Part shown: positions 55,960-64,000 of the stretch, piece by piece
Layout of the letters: the number at the start of each line of letters is the position of its first letter
How positions within the stretch are numbered: position 1 is the first letter of the stretch
Position numbers and translations under genes: made by a program
Source: Pomphorhynchus laevis
Taxonomy: Eukaryota; Acanthocephala; Palaeacanthocephala; Echinorhynchida; Pomphorhynchidae
DNA length: 64,000 nt
Direction of reading: 5' to 3'
NCBI GenBank assembly: GCA_012934845.2
Contig: WNNJ02000629.1
Location: forward strand, 105,465-169,464
The notes under the pieces: model-generated
The model's database searches: none
The model's input: only the letters and a program-made list of their open reading frames with translations
Told to the model about the DNA's origin: nothing

Positions 55960-57660
55960 GATTGTGTCGGAAACGCAGATTATTCACAATGTCGCACAGG
56001 CAACCGAAACGACCAGTGAGTACTTTATTCTACTGATGAGTGTTGCCGGGAACTCATTGATCGTCCAGAACTGACATGGTCGTGAATAGAAGTCCAGTCT
56101 ATCAAGCAACACCATTTAGTACAAATGCCGTATTTCGTAAGAAATCCTGGACCGTTGTCTACTCAGCACATTCGTGCACTACTATTATACCTGCCGCATC
56201 CATTAAGGATCCAACGAGTGCAGCGACAATTTAGCAACAACCTCTGCCAAGTGTTAAAGGATGCTCCGCACAGCAATTCGATATGGTAAAGAGCGTTTGG
56301 TAAATGGTAAAACACCATTTTGTATATACAAAATGGTAAAACACCATTTTGTATATATGTATATATGTATACATACAAAATAGTGTTGTTTGTTAGACTG
56401 AACTTTGATTCCACTCGTTGGATCCTTAATGGATACGGCAGGTATAATAGTAATGCACGAATATGCTGAGTAGACAACTCTCAGGATTTCTTTCGAAATA
56501 CGGCATTTATACAAAATGGTGTTGATTGTTAGACTGGACTTTGATTCACGACTTTCAGTCACAATGTCACAACTAGACCATCAATGAGTACCCATCAACA
56601 CTCATTAGTAGAATGAAGTACTCACAAGTCGTTTCGGTTGCCTGTGTGACATTGTGAATAAAAGCGTTTCCGACACTTTGCTTAATTGTCTGAGGCTTAA
56701 GCTCTTTACTAGATCGAATTGCTGTGCGGACCATTCTTAAATACCAGGCAAAGGTTGTTGCTGAATTTTCACTGAACTTGTTGGATCCTTAATGAATTCG
56801 GAAGATGTAATAGTAGTGAACGGATGTGCTGAGTAGGCAACGGTTCAGGATTTCTTTCGAAATACTGCATTATACAAAATGGTGTTGCTTGTTAGACTGG
56901 ACTTTGATTCACGACTTTCAGGCACCATTTCACTTCTAGACGACCGATGAGTACCCGGCAACATTAATCAGTAGAATGAAGTACTCACTGGTCGTTTTGG
57001 TTGCCTGTGTGACATTGTGAATAAAAGCGTTTCCGACACTTTTCTTAATTTTCTGAGGCTTACGCTCTTTACCAGATCGAATTGCTGTGCGGAGCATCCT
57101 TAAATACTAGGCAGAGGTTGTTTATGAATTTTCGCTGCACTCGTTGAATCCTATATGGATACGGCAGGTATAATAGTAGAGCACGAATGTGCTGAGTAGA
57201 CAACTCTCCAGGATTTCTTTCGAAATACTGCATTTATACAAAATGGTGTTGATTATTAGATTGCACTTTGATTCACGACTTTCAGTCATCATGTCACAAC
57301 TAGACGATCAATGAGTGCCCGTCATCACTCATCAGTAGAATGAGGTACACACTGGTCGTTTCGGTTGCCCGTGTGACATTGTGAATAAAGGCGTTTCCGA
57401 CACTTCGCTTAATTGACTGAGGCTTACGCTCTTTACCAGATCGAATTGCTGTGCGGACCATTCTTAAACACTAGGCAGAGGTTGTTGCTGAATTGTTGCT
57501 GCACTCGTTGGATCCTTAATGGATACGGCAGGTATAATAGTAGAGCACGAATGTGCTGAGTAGACAACTCTCCAGGATTTCTTTCGAAATATGCATTTAT
57601 ACAAAATTGTGTTGATTGTTAGACTGGCTTTGATTCACGATTTTCAGGCACCATTTCACA
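55960..57660. repeat. ~363-bp satellite: one inverted unit plus about 3.4 direct units
   Basis: Direct units lie at about 56,395-57,660 with a period of 363-364 bp (TGAGGCTTA words at 56,691, 57,054 and 57,418). One unit in opposite orientation fills 55,960-56,300. A hairpin rich in ACACCATTTTGTATA joins them (56,300-56,390), and a CAGGCACCATTT hairpin closes the block at 57,644-57,675. Each unit has an inner imperfect palindrome (CACAATGTCACA ... ACGACCAGTGAGTAC / GTACTCATCGGTCGT). Words GGCAACCGAAACGACC and CTACTGATGAGTGTTGCC are discussed under findings. Confidence 0.88.
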
Positions 57661-57679
57661 AAATGGTGCCTGAAAATAC

Positions 57680-58660
57680 TATGTATCAAACTTTATATAA
57701 CAGGTCAACAAGAGGAACCGCTTTATTATCAAGTTTCGCCCCACTTTCTAAATACTGGATATATAACTAAAACATATCCTTTGTTCAATAATTAAACTAC
57801 TGTTTGTGCTATTATTAAACTATTCAGGGATTACTTAAATTCACAAATTTAGTAATTTTGATTGCTGAATTACCTTCGGTTAAATAGAATAGTTTTAAGG
57901 TTTGTGATTTGATTTTATTACAAAAATCCTGTATTTACTTTATTTACTGCTAATTAAATAAAGTAATTAAATTACTACCAATTTATTTAAAAGATAAATA
58001 TATAAACTATGAATATATATGTTTATTTTAAAAGATAAATAAATTAAAAATACAAGAATCTAATTTATTATGATAATGCGATAGTTTGTTGTTATCATCA
58101 TTAATCAACAATAAATTAAATTCTGTTTATTTTTTTTAATTATCGAACTTTTATTTTTTAACTAATTTATTATTGAATTAAAAATATATAATTTTAATTC
58201 AAAAAATTTGTCAAATGCCAGCATTTTTATCACCTACTACTTATATTCAGAATGTAATGATCTTGAAGACAGTGTGATGATCTTGTAGAATAATGTCATA
58301 ATTCTTTTACGCTTTAATCTATCATATGTAAAACATTAAAATTTAAATTCGCATTTTTTTTATTAATTCTACGCAGCATTTCAGGATTTTTATTATATTA
58401 TTTACAATCACATCATAGTATAATCACTTAATAATGCTATTTTATACCGCTGACTTTATTGAAAAGTTAGGCAATATCACTTTGAAAACGTGATAGTTAT
58501 CTGCTATCGTTTTGATTTTTTAACGATAATGTTCATTAATGGCTTTTATCTTTCGAGTTTAATTACGATATTAACCCAGATATTGATTTCTCAAAAATAG
58601 AATACGTGACTACATTTATATGGGATACCGAATATGTTGCAATTAGATGCACTAATGCTG
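57680..58660. other. AT-rich spacer
   Basis: No gene, RNA or repeat family recognised. Confidence 0.5.
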
Positions 58661-58679
58661 CTGTCAGATTGAATTCTCA

Positions 58680-58830
58680 TTTTTAAATAGGCCAAATTGA
58701 GCAATTAAGATCACTTATCTTAGTGCTTACTTTGTACTATAAATAAATTTGTAATACGTTCATTCGTACGAACGAACACTCAATTTCTCGCAGTTGTTTT
58801 ATATCTAGAAATCAATTGCCATGTAAGTGA
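58680..58830 (+). promoter_or_regulatory. Promoter-like segment with TATA box and 5' splice donor
   Basis: TATAAATA at 58,738-58,745, then CATTCGTACGAACGAACACT at 58,761-58,780, the place expected for a start site. AATTGCCAT lies directly before GTAAGTG at 58,823, so a first exon could end in a split start codon (AT|G). No second exon was confirmed. The layout repeats at 59,140-59,240. Confidence 0.35.
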
Positions 58831-59139
58831 AAGCTTTGTAGCAAACAACCAAAGTTACTGTATAAATGAAAGTTTAACTTATGAAGCAAAATCAGTTACA
58901 ACATTTTACATTCAATTTTTATAAAGTGCCACCAAATCACTAGTTCTTATAAATAATTAATTGTTTTAGATCTCTGCAGTTTAAATTTATCTGCAATTTT
59001 TATAAATGTAAGTCATAAAAGTAAATTTACTGAAATCTGTATTTTAGTAAAAATATGTTTACTTTAATATTTTTCTAAAATGCATAATAGTGTAGTTACC
59101 TTAGTGACTTGAATATGATAGATGCAATTGTGATATTAT

Positions 59140-59240
59140 GCTATTATGCTAATTTTGAGCAATTCAGATCACTTATCTAAATATTTTATACTATAAATTT
59201 GGAATTATTCGTACGAACGAACACTTAATTTTCTGCAATT
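59140..59240 (+). promoter_or_regulatory. Promoter-like segment, second copy
   Basis: GAGCAATTCAGATCACTTATC, ACTATAAATTTG (TATA-like at 59,192) and ATTCGTACGAACGAACACTT repeat the order of 58,705-58,785. The spacing is about 9 bp shorter and no splice donor follows. May be a decayed duplicate. Confidence 0.3.
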
Positions 59241-59389
59241 ATTTTAGAATTACACAAATTTACATTGGTGAATTTTATTTCTATTTCTTATAATTGAGAA
59301 GTATAAATCCACAAAATATTATTAAAATATTAAATTTACAATATATCAATTAACAAAATATTAATAAAAATAAATTTAAATTCTTAAGC

Positions 59390-59900
59390 GGAAAAATTAT
59401 TATGGGTAATAAACAATTTACTTTGTATTAAAATAAGATACACCAAATAATCAATAATGGTAAAATTATTTTTGCATTAGTATTCATTCATTTTGTAATA
59501 TAATAAATTAAATAATAAAATTTTAAGAATTTCGATAATATGTTATGATATTGACTTTCTTCAAAATCATTGAAAAATTTAAGAGATGCATATTTTAAAC
59601 TATTTACTTTAAAAATACAATCAAATAGAAAATAGTTTAATTTATAAACCAAAAAATATATAAAAATAAATTTAAACTCTTAAGCAGAAATTTTTTATGG
59701 ATAATAAATTAAATACTTCGTATTATAATAAGATATACTTGATAATCAAATTTAATTAAAGTTATACGTAATTAGCGAGTGTTTGACCACACTGTTATGT
59801 TGGCTCTAAGAATAAAGGCCGAAACTGATAGCATAATAGTTCCTTCTAATGACCTCTAGTCCTTATTCTGATAAATAGTATGTTATTTATTTATTAATTT
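59390..59900 (+). repeat. Penelope-like element 3'-end fragments
   Basis: Two partial copies (59,390-59,460 and 59,690-59,900) with TTTATGGATAATAAATTAAA, ATAAGATATACTTGATAATC and GGCCGAAACTGATAGCATAA, as at 53.4 kb. Confidence 0.55.
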
Positions 59901-61735
59901 ATAAAATTGATTTTTATTTTAAATTTTAACTTTATATAAATATAAATTATATAAAATCTTATATAATTATTAACTATTTATTTTTTATCATTATTTTTAA
60001 TTTATAAATATTATAAAATATTACAAATATTACAGTTCATACTTTCTTTTTACTTGCATTCGCTCGAGGAAACAACTAATTTATAATTGTAAAATAAAAT
60101 TTTAAATAATTATTTATTATTTATTTTATTTATCATTATTTTTAATTTATACGTTACATGAAATATGACTTGATATAAATATAAAAATATAAATATATTT
60201 TAATATATTTTAATATTATATATTAATTATTAATATAATTATTAATATTGTATATTATTATTTATTATTAATAATTATTTATCTTTAGTAAAAAGATAAA
60301 TCTTATCTTTTATATTTTATCTATTATCTTTTACATTGTTTGTTTTTGATAAAATACATAGACTCAGTTGGCTGAGTCTACGTATATAAGCTTTTTTCAA
60401 ACTTTAATTTATTTATTGTTTATATTTATTAATTATTTATTTTTATTAATTTCATTATTTATTGAATTTTTATATTTTATTAATTATTTATTTTATATCT
60501 CATTATTTTTAATTTATACGTTATATGAAATATGTATATTCAGTCCAATTTTCTCGTTTCCGATCAAAGTATTTTTGAAGCTTTGGAAATTTAATAAAAC
60601 ATTTTTGATAAAAAATTTTAAACATTTTTTATTAAAATTATTTTAATATTATTAAAAATTTATTAAATTTAATAAAATTTAAATTTAATAAACTGTTTTA
60701 TCAAAATTAAATTTCAATAAAACATTTTGGTTGTATAAATTAAAAATTCACGGTTATATTTTAATCAATATCTACGTTTTATTCCCTTAGTTATAACTCG
60801 TTCACTGTTTGAATCATCAGTGACTTTTATAACTCGATTTCGTTTCTATATCACTGAACTGATGATGATTATCAGCAATTCTGTGATTTAATATTTGTCT
60901 TACTAGTATCCAAGTGCGTTACCAATAAGATATTTAGGCTTTACTTATGAAATATGCCTCAATTTTGAAGCTTTAGAAACATATTTGAAGCTTTTTAAAA
61001 TTTTGAAGACTTGTATTTTCGTTTATTGAATGTAGTGAAAACAATACTCAAATATAATACACAAATATAATTAGCCAAATATTTTACGAATTGATTCATT
61101 TATCTACGAATTGGTGATGCATTTAGTTAATATTTAATTAGTATCTTTGGTATAAAATACAAATTACTTTGTATTATAAAATTACTTTGTAATTTTATAC
61201 AAATTAGTAAAAATACAACATTTAATTGGTATATTTAGTATAAAATACAACATATAATTGATAAAACACTTAGACTCAGTTATTTGAACTGATTAGAGAG
61301 AGTCCCAGAAGAAATCAGTATTTTATAGTCTACGTATTTTATACTATATATAAAATAATGATAAATAAAATAAATACTTTAATAATATTTTGTTGATTTA
61401 TACTTTTCAATTGTAAGAAATTGAAAGAAAATTGATTAAACTTGTTTGAAAATTAGAAGAAAAATAATAAACATATTATAGGATAAAATATTTAATTGTT
61501 TTTAAGAAGCAGGCTCAGATTTATTTATTTCGACTTGTCATGTTGGACATTAATATTTACCAGCAATTAAATTGTAGTTTTTGTTTTGGTCGTTTTCATT
61601 TGCGTTTTAGTATAGAAACAACTAAATAATTACAAAATTAATGAAAATTAAATAATTACAAATTAAAAAAGTATAAGAATATATATAATTTGTACATAAA
61701 GTTAAATATTAAGAAATAGAAAATATTTATCAAAC
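59900..61735. other. Very AT-rich spacer
   Basis: Low-complexity A/T runs. The 92-codon frame at 60,368-60,646 is leucine/phenylalanine/isoleucine-rich because of composition and is not called as a gene. Words CTTAGACTCAGTTATTTGAAC (61,270) and TAGACTCAGTTGGCTGAGTC (60,359) are small related palindromes. Confidence 0.5.
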
Positions 61736-62270
61736 TCTATTGAAAATAAGCAGAAAAATAACGCCGTATTAAGAATACATAGTTTCAGTATTTCTGAGAG
61801 GTTATATTATCGGAAAAACAGAGTTTACAAGTCAATAATAACTTATCAGTAGAACAAATCAGATCAGCTTACTGAGTCTATGTATTTAATATAATTATAA
61901 AATGAAAATTAAATAAATAAATAAAAATAAATAATATTTTGTGGATTTATTGATATATTGATATAATTTTATTTATAGATTTTTTTATTTGTCGATTATT
62001 AATATTTTAATAAAAATAAAAAAGTATAAGATTTTATATAATTTATAAAGTTATATATAAAGAAATAAAAAGCATTCATTAAACTTGCTTGAAAATTAGA
62101 AGGAAAATAATGTCGTACTTTATTATACATAGTTTTAGTATTTCTGACATGGTTATATATTACCGGCAAAACAAAGTCCACAGGTCAATAATAACATGTC
62201 AGTTAAACAAATCAGTTTAGTTAATTGATTTTACGTATTTTATGCAAAATATATAACTAACAAAGATTAA
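61735..62270. repeat. Dispersed repeat D, two tandem copies
   Basis: Copies at 61,735-61,925 and 62,080-62,265, ~345 bp apart (TACATAGTTTCAGTATTTCTG, AAGTCAATAATAACTTATCAG / GGTCAATAATAACATGTCAG). Same family as 52,085-52,260. Confidence 0.65.
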
Positions 62271-62494
62271 TAATAAATAATAAAGATTATTAATTTATAA
62301 TGTCGTATATATTCCTAATGTCGTCTATTATTACGACTCGATCGTAAACATTGCGTTAAAATTAAAGCTAATGATAAAATTTATTTTATCTTTAGCTTAT
62401 CTTTATAAGCTAAAGATAAAATATCTTTAGCTTATCTTTACAATATTGATATTGACACTTTAGACAATCAATTGTTATCAATAATGGAAAAATA

Positions 62495-62712
62495 TAAGTT
62501 TAAGTTGATATACCTGTGCAGTCATTGTTACCGTTGAAATATTGATGACTATTTTTTAAGTCTAATTTTCAATAAAGCAAACGAGTCGAGTGATCGTCAT
62601 CCAACATTACTGCTGTTGGCTTATAGATAAGATTAAACAGCGTGCAGAATAAAAAAAATATTCATCAAAATTTCAATGCCAACAATAGATGCACAGGTAT
62701 ATCAACTTAAAA
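62495..62712. mobile_element. Foldback repeat related to the 49-kb element
   Basis: AAGTTGATATACCTGTGCA (62,495) is the inverse of TGCACAGGTATATCAACTT (62,692), with ATTGTTACCGTTGAAAT / ATTTCAATGCCAACAAT further in. The middle holds GACGAGTCGAGTGATCGTC and GGCTTATAGATAAGATT, as at 49.4-49.5 kb. Confidence 0.6.
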
Positions 62713-62719
62713 CAAGGGA

Positions 62720-63770
62720 ACAAACTATGGATGACTAGTTTAACACTACCTAGTCATCAAAATTTCAATTAAAAATATACTATTTTGAATTGTTGTATTT
62801 TCCTGTGATTGTTTAGATGTAAAAACTACGTTTGCTAACTTAATTTTCACCTTTGATATGTAAAATAAATTTGTATATTCATTAGCTGTACAATATTTGA
62901 TTCATTTGCTAACTGTCTAGAAGGTAATTGAAGATGTCAGAATAACAGCTAAATAACACAAGAAAAACAATGAACACTATTTTTATTTGAAGGAATCAAT
63001 AATCGCACAATGTTCATCGCAGATAGACAAAATTATCAGCAGCTACAGTTCCTTAATGTAGTCATTAATATAGTGTAATAAATACAGATACATTTTCATA
63101 TAGATTTTATCTCTAAATTGCATGTTTACTCTTATATGCTTTTGTCTGAATAGCAGATAACATCATCTATATTCAATTGATGTTATTCAATTAACGACCT
63201 TTTGTTTTTAAGAATGTACTATCTTGCTTACGATATACTTTCTTGCATTTCGAAATTACGCTACACGCGTGGAATCATCGACTCCAGGATATTGTATGTT
63301 CAGTAATTATACTTTTGAACTGATTTTAATAATTTAAGGTTTAATTAGTAGAAGTTGCGAATGACGTACACTGATTATTGTTTTACAAATTAAATTAAAA
63401 AAAAGCACAACCAATTATTCAAATAATTAAATAATATAATATTGAAGTATTATACTGAGAGAAAGTATATATTTACTGAGAGAAAGCATAAAGATATCGA
63501 AATGCTACTACTTGAGAAAATATTCTACAAATAAATCGGAGAGTATTCATAGAAAAGAATATTTTCAAATCGATTTTATCCTATGCAATTTGAAATCATT
63601 ATAATATTTGTAATAACACAAGTTTTGAAATAAAACATTATAATTTAGTGATAAGTTGTGAAAACTAATCGAACTTCAACAGATTATAAGTTTCAAATAA
63701 ATAGTGAATTTAAGAATTATATTATAATTTTACGGTATATAAAATTATATATAACAGTGATTAGCACATC
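62720..63770. other. AT-rich spacer
   Basis: A short tandem word TACTGAGAGAAAG (63,453 and 63,474). No gene is supported. Confidence 0.5.
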
Positions 63771-63774
63771 CGAT

Positions 63775-64000
63775 CACCACCATTATACCTGTCATATCCA
63801 TTAAGGATCCAACGAGTGAAGCGACGATTCAGCAACAACCTATGCCAAGTGTTTAGGGCTGGTCCGCACAACAATTCGATCTGGTAAAGAGCGCAAGCCT
63901 CAGTTAATTAAGCAACGTGTTGGAAACGCCTTTATTCACAATGTCACACATGCAACCGAAACGACCAGTGAGTACTTCATTCTACTGATGAGTGTTGCCG
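63775..64000 (+). repeat. Satellite unit, cut by the right edge
   Basis: Same orientation as the inverted unit at 55,960-56,300: ATATCCATTAAGGATCCAAC, CAATTCGATCTGGTAAAGAG, GCAACCGAAACGACCAGTG and CTACTGATGAGTGTTGCCG at the edge. Suggests that another array begins beyond the window. Confidence 0.88.

Noticed and set aside
60368-60646. 92-codon frame rich in Leu, Phe and Ile
   Set aside because: Composition follows local T-richness; no motif, splice site or promoter support for a membrane protein gene.

Overview
The window looks like transposon-rich, AT-rich nuclear DNA of an invertebrate animal. The evidence is the mix of element classes (CR1/Jockey-like, RTE-like and restriction-endonuclease-type LINEs, a Penelope-like element, pogo-like and Merlin DNA transposons), one spliced four-exon gene with GT-AG introns, long AT-rich spacers, (TA)n microsatellites and a ~363-bp satellite. 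Nothing bacterial, no rRNA or tRNA gene, and no CRISPR array was seen. The phylum cannot be fixed from the sequence alone.

Layout. 1-2.9 kb: the 5' half of an apparently undamaged CR1-like LINE on the minus strand, running off the left edge. 3.2-8.1 kb: several copies of LINE family A packed head to head. Two of them form an inverted pair sharing private defects. 8.1-11.2 kb: dispersed repeats, a GTTCGTTCAGTCC minisatellite and solo LINE tails. 11.2-12.5 kb: another family A copy. 12.9-17.3 kb: an old family A relic split by a younger CR1-like LINE. 17.7-20.8 kb: LINE relics, a GC-rich minisatellite and a MITE-like palindrome. 21.7-23.6 kb: a 621-codon open frame of a LINE with a restriction-like endonuclease domain. 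24.2-30 kb: a foldback repeat, then a nearly full-length but broken family A LINE with ten 20-bp monomers at its 5' end, then a second foldback element. 30.3-32.6 kb: an old reverse transcriptase relic. 33.6-37.4 kb: an RTE relic split by a pogo-like transposon, followed by a Merlin transposon; both transposons have clean ends and target duplications.

38.76-40.17 kb holds the only convincing host gene: four exons on the minus strand, 166 residues, function unknown. 42.5-43.6 kb: a long perfect palindrome, (TA)n tracts and a 346-bp tandem duplication. 45.6-48.9 kb: a long, decayed RTE LINE. 49-53.7 kb: foldback repeats and a Penelope-like element whose order of parts suggests the GIY-YIG-first (Naiad-like) type. 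55.8-57.7 kb and 63.8-64 kb: a palindromic satellite with hammerhead-like core words. The remaining 57.7-63.8 kb is mostly AT-rich spacer with dispersed repeats and two promoter-like repeats.

The elements do not act as a shared pathway. The window records successive insertions, with old LINEs as targets for younger LINEs and DNA transposons. The left-edge LINE, the 21.7-kb LINE frame and the two DNA transposons look youngest. Several frameshifts in the DNA transposons fall in homopolymer runs, so assembly error should be considered before calling those copies dead.
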